DNA of 60,212 nt from Paenibacillus foliorum (GCF_013141765.1 NZ_WHOD01000023.1:1-60212), one strand, 5' to 3'. Shown: positions 39,400 to 51,324, counted from the first letter of the stretch. Numbers and translations are program-made. Notes: a model not told the origin generated them from the letters alone.

Positions 39400-39834
39400 A
39401 TGTTAGTTCCTAAACGTGTAAAACACCGTAAAGAGCACCGTGGCAAAATGCGCGGTCAAGCTAAAGGCGGAGCGGAAGTACATTTCGGTGAATTCGGTTT
39501 GCAAGCTATGGAACCTGCTTGGGTTACCAACCGTCAAATCGAAGCTGCTCGTATTGCTATGACTCGTTATATCAAACGTGGCGGTAAAGTATGGATTAAA
39601 ATTTTCCCAGCTAAACCAGTTACACAAAAACCGCTTGAAGTACGTATGGGTAGTGGTAAAGGTAACGTGGAAAAATGGGTTGCTGTTGTAAAACCGGGTA
39701 AAGTAATGTTTGAGTTGGCTGGTGTAAGCGAAGAGATTGCTCGTGAAGCAATGCGTCTTGCTTCTCACAAACTGCCAATCAAAACAAAGTTTGTTAAAAG
39801 AGAAGATGTAGGTGGTGAAGCAAATGAAAGCTAG
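39400..39834 (+). CDS. rplP: 50S ribosomal protein L16
   Basis: A 144-residue protein near the A site that helps position t[18 protein letters not shown] and [19 protein letters not shown] are signatures. It starts 2 nt after the rpsC stop and its end overlaps rpmC by 11 nt. Confidence 0.98.
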   Translation: MLVPKRVKHRKEHRGKMRGQAKGGAEVHFGEFGLQAMEPAWVTNRQIEAARIAMTRYIKRGGKVWIKIFPAKPVTQKPLEVRMGSGKGNVEKWVAVVKPGKVMFELAGVSEEIAREAMRLASHKLPIKTKFVKREDVGGEANES

Positions 39835-40024
39835 TGAATTTCGTAACTTAACCACTGCTGAGATTGAACAAAAGATTTCTGGGTTTAAGGAACAACTCTT
39901 TAGCCTCCGTTTTCAACTAGCTACCGGTCAACTGGATAATCCAGTCCAGATTCGAGAAGTCCGCAAAGAGATTGCTCGTGCAAAGACTGTTTTGCGTGAA
40001 AGAGAACTGGGAATCATTAGTTAA
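39824..40024 (+). CDS. rpmC: 50S ribosomal protein L29
   Basis: A 66-residue helical protein near the tunnel exit, [18 protein letters not shown] at the start and [14 protein letters not shown] in the second helix. The ATG at 39824 lies inside the rplP end, implying coupled translation. Confidence 0.96.
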   Translation: MKASEFRNLTTAEIEQKISGFKEQLFSLRFQLATGQLDNPVQIREVRKEIARAKTVLRERELGIIS

Positions 40025-40048
40025 TGAATGAGAGAGGAGGATTTTCCA

Positions 40049-40312
40049 ATGAGTGAACGTAATGATCGTAAAACTCAAGTTGGTAAAGTCGTGAGCGACA
40101 AAATGGACAAAACCATTGTTATCGCTGTTGAAACATACAAAAAACACGATCTTTATCACAAGAGAATCAAATATACTAAGAAATTTAAAGCACATGATGA
40201 AAACAACGAAGCTAAAATCGGTGATGTTGTTAAAGTTATGGAAACTCGTCCGATTTCCAAAGACAAGCGTTGGAGATTGATCGAAGTAATAGAAAAAGCC
40301 GTAGTCGTTTAA
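40049..40312 (+). CDS. rpsQ: 30S ribosomal protein S17
   Basis: An 87-residue early-assembly 30S protein with an OB fold. [17 protein letters not shown] and [33 protein letters not shown] sequence are typical. ATG 40049 follows GAGGAGG; the in-frame ATG 40028 is upstream of it. Confidence 0.97.
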   Translation: MSERNDRKTQVGKVVSDKMDKTIVIAVETYKKHDLYHKRIKYTKKFKAHDENNEAKIGDVVKVMETRPISKDKRWRLIEVIEKAVVV

Positions 40313-40353
40313 GATATGTATGATGCATCAATTCCGGAAGGAGGGTTTAAACA

Positions 40354-40722
40354 ATGATTCAACCTCTATCTCGTTTAAATGTGGCTGACAACTCAGGAGC
40401 TAAACAACTTATGTGTATCCGTGTGTTGGGTGGTACTGGTCGTCGCGTGGGTCACATCGGTGATTTAATCATTTGTTCCGTGAAAGAAGCAACACCAGGC
40501 GGTGTTGTCAAAAAAGGTGATGTAGTTAAGGCGGTTATCGTTCGCACTAAACGTGGAGCTCGTCGTAAAGACGGTTCATACATTAGCTTTGATGAAAATG
40601 CAGCTGTAATCGTAAAAGACGATAAGAGTCCTCGTGGAACTCGTATCTTCGGACCTGTTGCTCGTGAGCTTCGCGACAGAGAATTCATGAAAATTGTTTC
40701 TCTTGCTCCAGAAGTTATCTAA
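40354..40722 (+). CDS. rplN: 50S ribosomal protein L14
   Basis: A 122-residue protein at the subunit interface. [17 protein letters not shown] at the start and [14 protein letters not shown] near the end are signatures. GGAAGGAGGG precedes ATG 40354. Confidence 0.98.
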   Translation: MIQPLSRLNVADNSGAKQLMCIRVLGGTGRRVGHIGDLIICSVKEATPGGVVKKGDVVKAVIVRTKRGARRKDGSYISFDENAAVIVKDDKSPRGTRIFGPVARELRDREFMKIVSLAPEVI

Positions 40723-40727
40723 TAAGA

Positions 40728-40834
40728 AACCGCTAAGCGGTTGAATGATATATATGATCCTTACGTATTTAGTTTTCTCGCGAAAACTAAACGTAAGCTT
40801 TCGAAGCTAACGTTCTACGAACGTTCTCAGGAGG
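40728..40834 (+). promoter_or_regulatory. four consecutive hairpins in the rplN-rplX gap
   Basis: AACCGC/GCGGTT (40728-40742); a 16-bp stem CTTACGT..TTAGTTTTC with GAAAACTAAACGTAAG (40760-40797, loop TCGC); AGCTT/AAGCT (40796-40808); and AACGTTC/GAACGTT (40809-40825, loop TAC). The last is followed by CTC then AGGAGG (40829-40834). None has a T-tract, so they are not intrinsic terminators. Confidence 0.65.
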
Positions 40835-40844
40835 TGGAAACTCA

Positions 40845-41198
40845 ATGCCAAAGCAACCCAAGAAATTGGAGTCTCACAATAATAAATTGAACGTGAAAAA
40901 AGATGATACTGTGTTTGTGATTACAGGTAAAGACAAAGGCAAAAAAGGTCGTATAATCGCAGCATATCCTCGTGAAAATCGCGTGTTGGTCGAAGGTGTG
41001 AACTTAATCAAGAAGCACACTAAGCCATCACAATCGAATCCGCAAGGCGGTATCATTTCTCAAGAAGCACCAATTCACGTATCCAACGTGATGCTGATTG
41101 ATCCTAAGAGCGGCCAACCTACACGTGTAGGTTACAAAGTTTTGGACAACGGTAAAAAAGTGCGTATTGCTAAAAAATCCGGTGAAGTCATCGATTAA
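40845..41198 (+). CDS. rplX: 50S ribosomal protein L24
   Basis: A 117-residue assembly-initiator protein with a KOW motif, [19 protein letters not shown]. The N-terminus is about 12 residues longer than the 103-residue Bacillus protein ([13 protein letters not shown]). AGGAGG lies 10 nt before ATG 40845, directly after a hairpin cluster. Confidence 0.96.
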   Translation: MPKQPKKLESHNNKLNVKKDDTVFVITGKDKGKKGRIIAAYPRENRVLVEGVNLIKKHTKPSQSNPQGGIISQEAPIHVSNVMLIDPKSGQPTRVGYKVLDNGKKVRIAKKSGEVID

Positions 41199-41230
41199 TC
41201 GTATAAGGTAGGAAAGGAGGTACATGAAAC

Positions 41231-41773
41231 ATGGCAGCAAGATTAAAGGATCGTTTTCTGAACGAGGTTACTCCTGCGTTAATTCAAAAGTTTAACTATA
41301 GTACAGTAATGCAGGTGCCTAAGATCGAGAAAGTCGTTATCAACATGGGTGTTGGTGAAGCAGTTTCCAACTCCAAAGTTCTAGATGTAGCGGTTCAAGA
41401 TCTTCAGTTAATCTCTGGTCAAAAACCGGTAGTAACAAAAGCTAAAAAATCAATCGCAGGTTTTAAATTGCGTGAGAATATGCCAATCGGTGTAAAGGTA
41501 ACTTTGCGCGGCGAGCGTATGTATCACTTCTTGGATAAATTGTTCAACGTGGCTCTTCCACGTGTTCGTGACTTCCGCGGAGTTTCTTCCAAAGCATTTG
41601 ACGGACGTGGTAACTACACATTGGGTCTTAAGGAACAATTGATCTTCCCAGAAGTCGAGTACGATAAAGTAGATAAAGTACGCGGTATGGATATCGTTAT
41701 TGTTACAACGGCTAAATCAGACGAAGAGTCCCGTGAATTATTAACTCAATTAGGTATGCCGTTTACGAAGTAA
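41231..41773 (+). CDS. rplE: 50S ribosomal protein L5
   Basis: A 180-residue central-protuberance protein that binds 5S r[13 protein letters not shown] sequence ([13 protein letters not shown]), [19 protein letters not shown] and [15 protein letters not shown] are family signatures. AAAGGAGG precedes it by 10 nt. Confidence 0.98.
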   Translation: MAARLKDRFLNEVTPALIQKFNYSTVMQVPKIEKVVINMGVGEAVSNSKVLDVAVQDLQLISGQKPVVTKAKKSIAGFKLRENMPIGVKVTLRGERMYHFLDKLFNVALPRVRDFRGVSSKAFDGRGNYTLGLKEQLIFPEVEYDKVDKVRGMDIVIVTTAKSDEESRELLTQLGMPFTK

Positions 41774-41808
41774 TTCGGATCGGTTAAGCCCCGGAGGTGT
41801 AAAAGTAA

Positions 41809-41994
41809 GTGGCAAAAACTTCAATGATAGTGAAGCAGCAGCGCCCTCCTAAATTTAAGGTGCAGGCTTACACTCGCTGCGAACGCTGCGGTCGTCCGCA
41901 TTCAGTTCTTCGGAAATTCAAGATTTGCAGAATTTGTTTCCGTGAACTAGCATACAAAGGCCAGATTCCTGGCGTTAAAAAAGCAAGCTGGTAA
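41809..41994 (+). CDS. rpsZ: 30S ribosomal protein S14, zinc-binding type
   Basis: A 61-residue protein with two CxxC pairs (CERC near 24-27 and CRIC near 40-43), the zinc-containing short form of S14. GTG 41809 follows CGGAGGTG. The zinc-free long form (rpsN) is not in this window. Confidence 0.96.
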   Translation: MAKTSMIVKQQRPPKFKVQAYTRCERCGRPHSVLRKFKICRICFRELAYKGQIPGVKKASW

Positions 41995-42025
41995 AACCCA
42001 AGTTTCGGGAAGGAGGTTTACAAAA

Positions 42026-42424
42026 ATGGTGATGTCAGATCCAATTGCAGATATGCTTACTCGCATTCGTAATGCAAACGTAGTGCGTCATGAGACGGTA
42101 GAAATTCCTGCTTCAACGATCAAAAGAGAAATTGCTGAGATCTTGAAAAAGGAAGGTTTCATCCGTGACGCTGAATATATTGAAGATAACAAGCAAGGGA
42201 TTATCCGTTTGTTCTTGAAATACGGTCCTAACAATGAGCGTGTTATCTCCGGTCTTAAAAGAATCAGCAAGCCTGGTTTGCGTGTTTATACAAAAAGTCA
42301 AGAGGTTCCTCGTGTGCTTGGCGGCTTGGGAATTGCGATTATTTCCACTTCCCATGGTGTCATGACTGATAAGGAAGCTCGTCAAACCAAAGCTGGCGGA
42401 GAAGTTATCTGCTACGTTTGGTAA
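42026..42424 (+). CDS. rpsH: 30S ribosomal protein S8
   Basis: A 132-residue central-domain protein and known spc-operon repressor in E. coli. [14 protein letters not shown] and the C-terminal [13 protein letters not shown] are typical. ATG 42026 lies 8 nt after AAGGAGGT and gives the same length as the Bacillus protein. Confidence 0.98.
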   Translation: MVMSDPIADMLTRIRNANVVRHETVEIPASTIKREIAEILKKEGFIRDAEYIEDNKQGIIRLFLKYGPNNERVISGLKRISKPGLRVYTKSQEVPRVLGGLGIAIISTSHGVMTDKEARQTKAGGEVICYVW

Positions 42425-42455
42425 TACAGAACTTAAATGAACGGAGGTGCATACC

Positions 42456-42998
42456 ATGTCCCGTATTGGTCGTAAGCCAATAACAATTCCAGGTGGTGTT
42501 AATATCACTTTGGAAAACACTCGTGTAACGGTTAAAGGCCCTAAAGGTACTTTGTCCCGTGAATTACACAAAGACATGAAGATCGTTATTACTGAAACTG
42601 AGCTTTTAGTAGAACGTCCTTCTGATAATAAACTACATCGTTCACTTCATGGTACTACAAGAAGTGTTGTTGCTAACATGGTTAGCGGTGTAACTGAAGG
42701 CTTTGTTAAAAACCTTGATTTGGTTGGTGTAGGTTACCGTGCGAATAAAACTGGCAACAAGCTAGTTTTGAACGTTGGTTACTCCCATCCGGTTGAAATT
42801 GAGCCAGAAAACGGTATTGAGTTTGAAGTTCCTACAAACACAAAAATTATCGTTAAAGGTATCGATAAAGAATTGGTCGGCGCTACTGCAGCGAAGGTTC
42901 GTTCAGTTCGTGAGCCTGAGCCGTATAAAGGTAAAGGTATCAAGTACGAAGGCGAGCGTATTCTTCGTAAAGAAGGTAAAGCTGGTAAGAAGAAATAA
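42456..42998 (+). CDS. rplF: 50S ribosomal protein L6
   Basis: A 180-residue two-domain protein at the factor-binding site. [15 protein letters not shown] at the start and [14 protein letters not shown] near the C-terminus are signatures. ATG 42456 is used; an in-frame GTG at 42447 overlaps the GGAGGTG site. Confidence 0.98.
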   Translation: MSRIGRKPITIPGGVNITLENTRVTVKGPKGTLSRELHKDMKIVITETELLVERPSDNKLHRSLHGTTRSVVANMVSGVTEGFVKNLDLVGVGYRANKTGNKLVLNVGYSHPVEIEPENGIEFEVPTNTKIIVKGIDKELVGATAAKVRSVREPEPYKGKGIKYEGERILRKEGKAGKKK

Positions 42999-43053
42999 GT
43001 TAATCGCATAGTGCGATAGTGTTTCAGTCATGTTGAAAGGAGTGAACCTCGGA

Positions 43054-43422
43054 ATGATTACAAAAGCCGATAAAAATAAAGCACGTCTTAAAAGACATCT
43101 ACGTGTACGTAAGAAAATTCAAGGAACGGCTGAACGTCCACGCTTGAATATCTTCCGTTCGTCCAAACACATGTACGCTCAATTGATCGATGATGTGTCG
43201 GGTGTAACAATTGCTTCCGCTTCAACTCAAGATAAAGACTTGAAAGACGGAATCGGTAACGGTGGTAATATTGAAGCTGCTCGCAAGGTTGGTTCTTTGA
43301 TTGCAGAGCGCGCTAAAACAACTGGTGTTGTAAAAGTTGTTTTTGACCGCGGCGGATACTTATATCACGGACGTGTGCAAGCTTTAGCTGATGCTGCTCG
43401 TGAAGCAGGTCTTGAATTTTAA
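43054..43422 (+). CDS. rplR: 50S ribosomal protein L18
   Basis: A 122-residue 5S-rRNA-binding protein. The basic N-terminus, then [13 protein letters not shown] and [24 protein letters not shown], are signatures. ATG 43054, 10 nt after AAAGGAGTGA, gives [11 protein letters not shown] 43030 is upstream of that site. Confidence 0.97.
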   Translation: MITKADKNKARLKRHLRVRKKIQGTAERPRLNIFRSSKHMYAQLIDDVSGVTIASASTQDKDLKDGIGNGGNIEAARKVGSLIAERAKTTGVVKVVFDRGGYLYHGRVQALADAAREAGLEF

Positions 43423-43448
43423 TAGAATTAACAAGGAGGTAAAGTCAC

Positions 43449-43946
43449 TTGCGTATTGATCCCAATACTTTAGAGTTAACTGAAAAAGTTGTTAACATTA
43501 ACCGCGTTGCTAAAGTAGTAAAAGGCGGACGTCGTTTCAGCTTCAGCGCACTTGTTGTTGTAGGCGACGGTAATGGCTGGGTAGGCGCAGGAATCGGTAA
43601 AGCTGGCGAGGTACCTGATGCAATTCGTAAAGGTATCGAAGACGCTAAGAAAAACCTGATTCATGTACCTATCGTTGGCACTACCATCCCTCACTTGGTT
43701 ATTGGTAAATTTGGAGCAGGTAATGTTCTTTTGAAACCAGCTTCCAAAGGTACTGGCGTTATTGCCGGCGGCCCAGTTCGTGCAGTATTAGAACTTGCAG
43801 GCGTAGGCGACATTTTGACAAAATCCCTAGGATCTTCTAACTCCATCAACATGGTAAATGCTACACTAGAAGGCCTGCAACGTCTTAAGCGTGCTGAAGA
43901 AGTTGCAAAGCTGCGTGGCAAAACTGTTGAAGAACTGTTAGGTTAG
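43449..43946 (+). CDS. rpsE: 30S ribosomal protein S5
   Basis: A 165-residue protein of the decoding region and mRNA entry. [30 protein letters not shown] is the double-stranded RNA-binding-like domain, and [25 protein letters not shown] follows. TTG 43449 follows AAGGAGG and matches the family start. Confidence 0.97.
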   Translation: MRIDPNTLELTEKVVNINRVAKVVKGGRRFSFSALVVVGDGNGWVGAGIGKAGEVPDAIRKGIEDAKKNLIHVPIVGTTIPHLVIGKFGAGNVLLKPASKGTGVIAGGPVRAVLELAGVGDILTKSLGSSNSINMVNATLEGLQRLKRAEEVAKLRGKTVEELLG

Positions 43947-43957
43947 GAGGGATACCC

Positions 43958-44146
43958 ATGGCTAAACAATTGCAAATTACCCTCAAACGCAGCCTTATCG
44001 GTCGTCCAGAAGTACAACGTCGTACTGTTACTTCTCTTGGATTGCGTAAAATTAACCAAATCGTAACACAACAAGACAATGCAGCGATTCGCGGAATGGT
44101 TAATCAAGTAAGTCATCTAGTTGCAGTTAAAGAAGTAGAAGTATAA
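43958..44146 (+). CDS. rpmD: 50S ribosomal protein L30
   Basis: A 62-residue protein with the [11 protein letters not shown] start and [14 protein letters not shown], both standard. TAGGAGGG overlaps the rpsE stop, and ATG 43958 follows. Confidence 0.97.
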   Translation: MAKQLQITLKRSLIGRPEVQRRTVTSLGLRKINQIVTQQDNAAIRGMVNQVSHLVAVKEVEV

Positions 44147-44184
44147 ATAGTTTTTATCATTAAGAATTAGAGGAGGTGCAAACG

Positions 44185-44625
44185 ATGAAATTGCATGAAC
44201 TTACTCCAGCAGTTGGATCCCGTAAGGCCCGCAAACGTGTAGGTCGCGGAATCGGTAGCGGTATGGGTAAAACATCAACTCGCGGTCATAAAGGGCAAAA
44301 CGCTCGTTCTGGCGGTGGTGTACGTCCTGGTTTTGAGGGAGGACAAAATCCTCTATACCGTCGCTTGCCGAAGCGTGGATTCACTAACCATTTCCGTAAG
44401 GAATTTGCAATCGTGAATTTAACTGAACTTAACAAGTTTGCTGCTGGCACGGAAGTAACGCCAGAAGTACTTCAAGAGTCCGGTATCGTCAAGAATGCAA
44501 GAGACGGCATTAAGATCTTGGGTAATGGTGAGATTACTGTTCAATTGAACGTAAAAGCTAATAAGTTCTCCCAATCTGCGGTAGATAAAATTCAGGCTGC
44601 CGGCGGTAAAACCGAGGTGATTTAA
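44185..44625 (+). CDS. rplO: 50S ribosomal protein L15
   Basis: A 146-residue late-assembly protein. Its glycine- and arginine-rich N-terminus ([21 protein letters not shown]) threads into 23S r[23 protein letters not shown] follows. ATG 44185 follows GAGGAGG. Its stop overlaps the secY start by one base. Confidence 0.97.
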   Translation: MKLHELTPAVGSRKARKRVGRGIGSGMGKTSTRGHKGQNARSGGGVRPGFEGGQNPLYRRLPKRGFTNHFRKEFAIVNLTELNKFAAGTEVTPEVLQESGIVKNARDGIKILGNGEITVQLNVKANKFSQSAVDKIQAAGGKTEVI

Positions 44626-45926
44626 TGTTTCGTACCATATCCAATATTATGAAAGTGGACGATCTTAGGAGAAGAATTCTCTTTACCTTATTGGTATTGA
44701 TCGTCTACAGAATTGGTGCTTTCATTCCGGTACCTAACATCAACACAGCTATTCTTAAAGCTCAGGACCATGCCAATTCCAGTGATGTTTTTGGCTTGTT
44801 GAACACTTTCTCTGGTGGCGCATTGTTTCAGTTCTCCATCTTCGCGATGGGGATTATGCCTTATATTACTGCTTCGATCATAGTTCAGCTATTATCGATG
44901 GATGTAATACCAAGGTTTGCTCAATGGGCCAAAGAAGGAGAAGTTGGCAGGAAGAAATTAGCACAAATTACTAGGTATGGTACAATTGTATTAGGTATAA
45001 TCCAAGCGTTCGGTTTGGCGATCGGATTTAATCAGATCTACGCTGGATTGGTTGTGAGTCCCAACTTTACAACTTATGCCTTAATTGCAATTGTTCTTAC
45101 TGCTGGTACAGCTTTTCTGATGTGGTTAGGGGAACAAATCACTGAAAATGGTATTGGAAATGGTATTTCCATTATCATCTTCGCAGGGATTGTGGCTGCT
45201 ATTCCAACTGGAATATCGCAGATCTACAAAACACAGTTTGCTGAAGCTGGAGATGCGCTTTTCTTGAATATTATTAAAATGGTGATTATTGCTGTAGTAA
45301 TTATTGCAATTATTGCTGGTGTAATTTTTATTCAACAAGGTGTTCGTAAAATACCGGTTCAGTACGCAAAACGTGTGGTTGGCCGTAAGATGTACGGTGG
45401 TCAATCCACTCACATTCCGTTAAAGGTTAATGCTGCAGGCGTAATTCCAGTAATCTTTGCACTTTCGTTACTCGTGTTTCCTCCTACCATAGCTAATTTT
45501 TGGAGAGGTAATGTCGTAGCGGACTGGATCATTACTAACCTCAACTATACACATCCACTCGGGATGACTTTGTATGTGTTATTAATCATTGGTTTTACTT
45601 TCTTCTATACGTTTGTTCAAATTAACCCTGAGCAAATGGCAGATCAAATGAAGAAAAACGGCGGTTATATTCCTGGGATTCGTCCTGGTAAGACAACGGC
45701 TGTATACTTAACAAGAGTAATGACACGCATTACCTTGTCTGGAGCTATTTTTCTTTCACTGATCTCCATCCTGCCTATGATATTAGGGAAATTAGCTAAC
45801 TTGCCTGCTTCGGTAAGTATTGGCGGTACTTCCCTTCTAATTGTTATCGGTGTTGGTTTGGAAACAATGAAGCAAATTGAAAGCCAATTGATCAAACGTC
45901 ACTACAAGGGCTTCATTAATAAATAG
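44625..45926 (+). CDS. secY: SecY, protein translocase channel subunit
   Basis: This 433-residue membrane protein forms the SecYEG channel. About ten hydrophobic helices are visible; the plug region follows helix 1 (NTFSGGALFQFSIFAMGIMPYI), and the cytoplasmic loop GVRKIPVQYAKRVVGRKMYGGQSTHIPLK with SecA- and ribosome-binding residues lies between helices 6 and 7. Translation is coupled to rplO (TAATG). Confidence 0.97.
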   Translation: MFRTISNIMKVDDLRRRILFTLLVLIVYRIGAFIPVPNINTAILKAQDHANSSDVFGLLNTFSGGALFQFSIFAMGIMPYITASIIVQLLSMDVIPRFAQWAKEGEVGRKKLAQITRYGTIVLGIIQAFGLAIGFNQIYAGLVVSPNFTTYALIAIVLTAGTAFLMWLGEQITENGIGNGISIIIFAGIVAAIPTGISQIYKTQFAEAGDALFLNIIKMVIIAVVIIAIIAGVIFIQQGVRKIPVQYAKRVVGRKMYGGQSTHIPLKVNAAGVIPVIFALSLLVFPPTIANFWRGNVVADWIITNLNYTHPLGMTLYVLLIIGFTFFYTFVQINPEQMADQMKKNGGYIPGIRPGKTTAVYLTRVMTRITLSGAIFLSLISILPMILGKLANLPASVSIGGTSLLIVIGVGLETMKQIESQLIKRHYKGFINK

Positions 45927-45928
45927 CG

Positions 45929-46660
<732 letters not shown>

Positions 46661-46661
<1 letters not shown>

Positions 46662-47413
46662 TGATCATTTGTAAATCAGCAGCTGAGTTGGATTTAATGA
46701 GAGAAGCCGGCAGGATTGTAGCCGAAACGCATCGCTTGTTACAAAAATCAATTCGGCCCGATATTACAACCAAAGAGTTGGATCAAATCGCAGAAGATTT
46801 TATTCGCAGTCAGGGTGCAACCCCATCTTTTAAAGGCTATAACGGTTTTTCTGGCAGCATCTGTGCTTCAGTTAATGATGAATTGGTTCACGGCATCCCC
46901 AGTGGACGTAAGCTTAAAGATGGTGACATCATCAGTCTAGATATCGGTGCTAAGTACAAAGGATATCATGGTGATTCTGCATGGACGTATGGTGTAGGTG
47001 AGATTTCAGATACAGCTAAGAAATTATTAGAGGTAACTGAAAAAAGCCTGTACGATGGTCTGGCAGAAGCTAAACCGGATGCACGATTATTCACTATCTC
47101 TCATGCGATTCAAAAATGCGTTGAGGATGAAGGTTTTTCAATTGTACGAGAATATGTGGGTCATGGGATTGGCTCTGAGCTTCATGAGGAGCCACAAATT
47201 CCGAATTACGGTTTGCCAGGACGAGGACCTCGTTTGAAGCCTGGTATGGTATTAGCAATCGAACCCATGGTCAATGTCGGCGAAAGATACGTTAAGACAC
47301 TGGCTGACAATTGGACGGTTGTTACAGTGGATGGCACACTGTGCGCGCATTTTGAGCATACCATCGCTATTACTCCAGAAGGGTATGAAATACTCACTAA
47401 GTCTGGATCGTAG
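46661..47413 (+). CDS. map: methionine aminopeptidase type I
   Basis: This 250-residue metalloprotease removes initiator methionine from nascent proteins. Metal ligands are visible: Asp in [19 protein letters not shown] (two Asp), His in [12 protein letters not shown], Glu in AIEPMV and Glu in [11 protein letters not shown]. Coupled to adk through TAATG, the standard position after secY-adk. Confidence 0.97.
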
Positions 47414-47421
47414 GTGATAAA

Positions 47422-47730
47422 GTGAATTCGGTAAACATACCTCAGCTCGGACAAATTGTTAGGATTGCTCGTGGTAAAGATTCCGGGAAGTACGCTGTTA
47501 TAATCAGCGTCGAAGACCAACGTTTCGTATGGATTGCAGACGGCGACAAACGGAAATTCGATCATCCTAAGAAGAAAAATTTGAGTCATCTCGAGCTGCT
47601 GTCAATGGTTAGCAGTGAAGTAGTGGATAGCTTGTACGAAAGCGGCCGGGTAACTAATGGTAAACTGCGGTTTGCACTCTTTAAGTATGTGGATCAAATG
47701 GAATCAGAAGCACAAGAGAAAGGAGAATGA
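47422..47730 (+). CDS. KOW-domain RNA-binding protein
   Basis: This 102-residue protein opens with a KOW-like segment, [24 protein letters not shown], resembling archaeal and eukaryotic L14e. The second half is charged and helical. Its position between map and infA is conserved in Bacillales; the function is unknown, with a ribosome-related role inferred from fold and context. GTG 47422 follows a weak TAGGTGAT site. Confidence 0.85.
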   Translation: MNSVNIPQLGQIVRIARGKDSGKYAVIISVEDQRFVWIADGDKRKFDHPKKKNLSHLELLSMVSSEVVDSLYESGRVTNGKLRFALFKYVDQMESEAQEKGE

Positions 47731-47732
47731 CT

Positions 47733-48151
<419 letters not shown>

Positions 48152-48167
48152 GGAGGTGCTTGTATAA

Positions 48168-48536
48168 ATGGCACGTATTGCTGGTGTAGACTTACCTCGT
48201 GATAAACGCGTTGTAATCGCGTTGACTTACATTTTCGGTATCGGCACAACTACTTCCCAAAAAATCGTAGCTAACACTGGTATTAGTTTAGCTACTCGCG
48301 TTCGCGATTTGACGGAAGACGAAGTAAGTAAACTTCGTGATGCAATTGATAAAACGGTTAAGGTTGAAGGTGATCTTCGTCGTGAAATCGCATTGAACAT
48401 CAAACGTTTGATCGAAATCGGATGCTATCGTGGTGTTCGTCACCGCCGCGGCTTACCTGTTCGTGGTCAACGTACAAAAACTAATGCTCGTACGCGTAAA
48501 GGTCCTCGTCGTACAGTAGCTAATAAGAAAAAATAG
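48168..48536 (+). CDS. rpsM: 30S ribosomal protein S13
   Basis: A 122-residue 30S head protein forming intersubunit bridges. [14 protein letters not shown] at the start, YIFGIG, and the basic tail [18 protein letters not shown] contacting P-site tRNA. TAAGGAGGTG overlaps the rpmJ stop. Confidence 0.98.
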   Translation: MARIAGVDLPRDKRVVIALTYIFGIGTTTSQKIVANTGISLATRVRDLTEDEVSKLRDAIDKTVKVEGDLRREIALNIKRLIEIGCYRGVRHRRGLPVRGQRTKTNARTRKGPRRTVANKKK

Positions 48537-48557
48537 TAAAGGAGGTTAACACTTAAA

Positions 48558-48953
48558 ATGGCTAAACCTAAAAAAGTTGTTCGTACCAAACGCCGTGATC
48601 GGAAAAATATTGACACTGGAGTGGCTCATATCCGCTCTACGTTTAACAACACGATCGTAACTATCACTGATCCTCATGGTAATGCAATCTCATGGGCTAG
48701 TGCAGGTAACTTGGGCTTTAAAGGCTCTCGTAAAAGCACTCCTTTTGCTGCTCAAATGGCAGCTGAGTCTGCAGCGAAAGCAGCTATGGAGCATGGCATG
48801 AAGGTAGTAGAAGTTATGGTTAAAGGCCCTGGTGCAGGTCGTGAAGCGGCTATCCGCTCTCTGCAAGCAGCAGGTTTGGAAGTAAACCTGATTAAAGACG
48901 TGACTCCTGTTCCACATAACGGTTGCCGTCCTCCAAAACGTCGTCGTGTCTAA
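48558..48953 (+). CDS. rpsK: 30S ribosomal protein S11
   Basis: A 131-residue platform protein at the E site. [27 protein letters not shown] start and [18 protein letters not shown] at the end are signatures. AAAGGAGG precedes ATG 48558. Confidence 0.98.
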   Translation: MAKPKKVVRTKRRDRKNIDTGVAHIRSTFNNTIVTITDPHGNAISWASAGNLGFKGSRKSTPFAAQMAAESAAKAAMEHGMKVVEVMVKGPGAGREAAIRSLQAAGLEVNLIKDVTPVPHNGCRPPKRRRV

Positions 48954-48970
48954 TTCAGGATTGCGAATAG

Positions 48971-48979
48971 TGGTATAAT
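48971..48979 (+). promoter_or_regulatory. possible extended -10 promoter before rpoA
   Basis: TGGTATAAT at 48971-48979 is a good extended -10, but no recognisable -35 lies 16-18 nt upstream. Confidence 0.3.
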
Positions 48980-49077
48980 TATCCAATATTGGTGAATACT
49001 ATTTGGATAGATATACTGCACGTTTTATGCGTCTTAAGTTATCCAGAGGGAAACGACGTTTTGAAGGAGGGTTATAA

Positions 49078-50022
49078 GTGATCGAGATCGAAAAGCCGAA
49101 AATAGAAACCGTATCATTGAGTGAAGATGGATCATACGGCAAATTTGTTGTTGAACCATTGGAAAGAGGCTATGGAACAACACTTGGGAACTCGCTTCGC
49201 AGAATCTTGCTGTCCTCCTTACCGGGGGCTGCTGTAACCTCCGTTCAAATCGATGGAGTTTTGCATGAGTTCTCAACAGTTCCAGGCGTAATGGAAGATG
49301 TTACGGAGATAATCCTTAATCTTAAGGGGCTATCGTTAAAGATTCACTCCGACGAAGAGAAAGTGTTGGAGATCGATGCCGAAGGTGAAGGTGCTGTTGT
49401 AGCTGGAGACATTCGCGGTGATAGTGATGTAGAAATCCTTAATCCGGATTTACACATCGCTACACTATCCTCTGATGCGCGTCTTCACATGCGTATTCAT
49501 GCTAATCGTGGTCGCGGATACGTACAAGCTGACAAAAACAAAAAAGAAGAGCAATTAATCGGAGTTATTCCGATTGATTCGATCTACACTCCGATTACTC
49601 GCGTCAACTACAGCGTTGAAAACACTCGTGTCGGTCAAGTAACTAACTACGACAAACTAACCCTCGAAGTCTGGACCGATGGAAGTATTCGACCTGAAGA
49701 AGCTGTAAGCTTGGGCGCCAAGATTTTAACGGAGCATCTGATGTTGTTTGTCGGTTTAACTGATGAAGCCAAAGACGCGGAGATTATGGTTGAGAAGGAA
49801 GAAGACAAGAAAGAAAAAGTACTTGAGATGACTATCGAAGAGCTTGATCTTTCTGTCCGTTCTTACAACTGTTTGAAGCGTGCAGGCATCAACACTGTAC
49901 AGGAACTGATTACGAAAACGGAAGAAGACATGATGAAGGTTCGTAATCTTGGACGAAAATCCCTTGAAGAGGTTCAAGAAAAGCTGGAAGAGCTTGGTCT
50001 GGGCCTTAGAATGGAAGATTAA
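49078..50022 (+). CDS. rpoA: RNA polymerase alpha subunit
   Basis: This 314-residue subunit initiates polymerase assembly and contacts UP elements and activators. The N-terminal domain (about 1-230) includes [24 protein letters not shown]; an acidic linker (EKEEDKKEK) leads to the C-terminal domain (about 250-314) with [18 protein letters not shown] and [13 protein letters not shown] 49078 follows AAGGAGGG. Confidence 0.97.
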   Translation: MIEIEKPKIETVSLSEDGSYGKFVVEPLERGYGTTLGNSLRRILLSSLPGAAVTSVQIDGVLHEFSTVPGVMEDVTEIILNLKGLSLKIHSDEEKVLEIDAEGEGAVVAGDIRGDSDVEILNPDLHIATLSSDARLHMRIHANRGRGYVQADKNKKEEQLIGVIPIDSIYTPITRVNYSVENTRVGQVTNYDKLTLEVWTDGSIRPEEAVSLGAKILTEHLMLFVGLTDEAKDAEIMVEKEEDKKEKVLEMTIEELDLSVRSYNCLKRAGINTVQELITKTEEDMMKVRNLGRKSLEEVQEKLEELGLGLRMED

Positions 50023-50055
50023 TCGTCTCTAATTAAGCAGAAGGAGGTTGCACAA

Positions 50056-50421
50056 ATGGCATACCAAAAATTAGGTCGTGATTCCAGTGCGCGTAAAGCT
50101 TTATTTCGCGACTTGGTAACTGACTTGTTTATATACGAGCGCATCCAAACGACTGAAGCTAAGGCGAAGGAATTGCGTTCTATAGCAGAAAAATTAATCA
50201 CATTGGCAAAACGTGGAGATCTTCACGCACGCCGTCAAGTTGCTTCCTTTGTTCGTCGTGAAGCAGCAGACGAGAATCAAGATGCAATTCAAAAATTGTT
50301 CTCTGATTTAGCTCCTCGTTACGCAGAACGTCAAGGTGGTTACACTAGAATCTTGAAGCTTGGACCTCGTCGCGGCGATGCAGCGCCTATGGTGTATTTA
50401 GAGCTTGTAGATCGTGCATAA
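50056..50421 (+). CDS. rplQ: 50S ribosomal protein L17
   Basis: A 121-residue protein near the tunnel exit. [22 protein letters not shown] at the start and [22 protein letters not shown] at the end are signatures. Last gene of the alpha cluster, followed by a terminator. Confidence 0.97.
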   Translation: MAYQKLGRDSSARKALFRDLVTDLFIYERIQTTEAKAKELRSIAEKLITLAKRGDLHARRQVASFVRREAADENQDAIQKLFSDLAPRYAERQGGYTRILKLGPRRGDAAPMVYLELVDRA

Positions 50422-50475
50422 AAGGGTAGGAAGGGTGGACGGGATCATTTTGATTCTGATGAAACCCTTTTTTTT
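50421..50475 (+). terminator. terminator after rplQ
   Basis: AAAGGGT (50421-50427) pairs with ACCCTTT (50464-50470), with an inner GGG-AT-CAT/ATG-AA-ACCC alternative. Eight Ts follow. The stem is less regular than others here. Confidence 0.65.
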
Positions 50476-50552
50476 GTAGTCTGAAGTTGACAACTGACAT
50501 TTTCAAATGTGTGATAGTTGCAACGAGTGTAATGGAATTAGGGAGGTAGACC

Positions 50553-51311
50553 GTGAGGAACATTTGCATGACTGTCAGCTATGACGGAACGGCATACTGC
50601 GGTTTTCAAACCCAACCTAATCAGAATACTATTCAGGACGTTTTGGAGCGAGCTCTTCTATCATTGACTGGGGAAACGATAAAGGTAACATCGTCAGGCC
50701 GGACTGATGCAGGTGTACATGCACGCTGTCAAGTCATCAACTATTTCACAGCTTCAAAAATACCGGTAGAGCGATGGTGTATGGCTTTGAATACACTGTT
50801 GCCTGCAGATATTTTAGTGAGTGGAGCCAAGGTTGTGGATGATGACTTCCACTCAAGAAGAGCTGCTGTTCAGAAAACGTACCGGTATACGATTCGTTGC
50901 GGGAAACATCCAGATGTGTTCAAAAGACATTTGGAGTTTTATCATCCTACTCCTCTGAATACAGAAGAGATGAGAGCTGGACTCGAATACCTGATAGGTG
51001 AGCATGACTTCACATCCTTCTGTTCGATTCGATCTACGAAGTTGTCTAATATTCGTACGGTTTATGAAGCAAGAATGGAATGTGAGCTGCTCGACCCCAT
51101 ATTACAGTCCTATGCTATTCATATATATTTGACCGGTAACGGTTTTTTATACAATATGGTAAGGATCATTGCGGGAACCTTAATTCAAGTCGGAGAAGGC
51201 AAACGCTCCAGCGAGTCCGTCAAGGATATTCTGGATGCACGTAACCGTGCTAGCGCCGGACCAACAGCTATGTCACATGGATTAACGCTGTGGGAAGTAT
51301 TATACAGATAA
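50553..51311 (+). CDS. truA: TruA, tRNA pseudouridine(38-40) synthase
   Basis: This 252-residue enzyme isomerises uridines in the anticodon stem. The catalytic aspartate is in SSGRTDAGVHA near residue 52, and the GNGFLYNMVRIIAGTL motif lies near 195. GTG 50553 follows GGGAGGT by 5 nt and gives MRNICMTVSYDGT. The ECF transporter genes common between rplQ and truA in Bacillus are absent here. Confidence 0.95.
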   Translation: MRNICMTVSYDGTAYCGFQTQPNQNTIQDVLERALLSLTGETIKVTSSGRTDAGVHARCQVINYFTASKIPVERWCMALNTLLPADILVSGAKVVDDDFHSRRAAVQKTYRYTIRCGKHPDVFKRHLEFYHPTPLNTEEMRAGLEYLIGEHDFTSFCSIRSTKLSNIRTVYEARMECELLDPILQSYAIHIYLTGNGFLYNMVRIIAGTLIQVGEGKRSSESVKDILDARNRASAGPTAMSHGLTLWEVLYR

Positions 51312-51324
51312 GCTATAAGAATGC

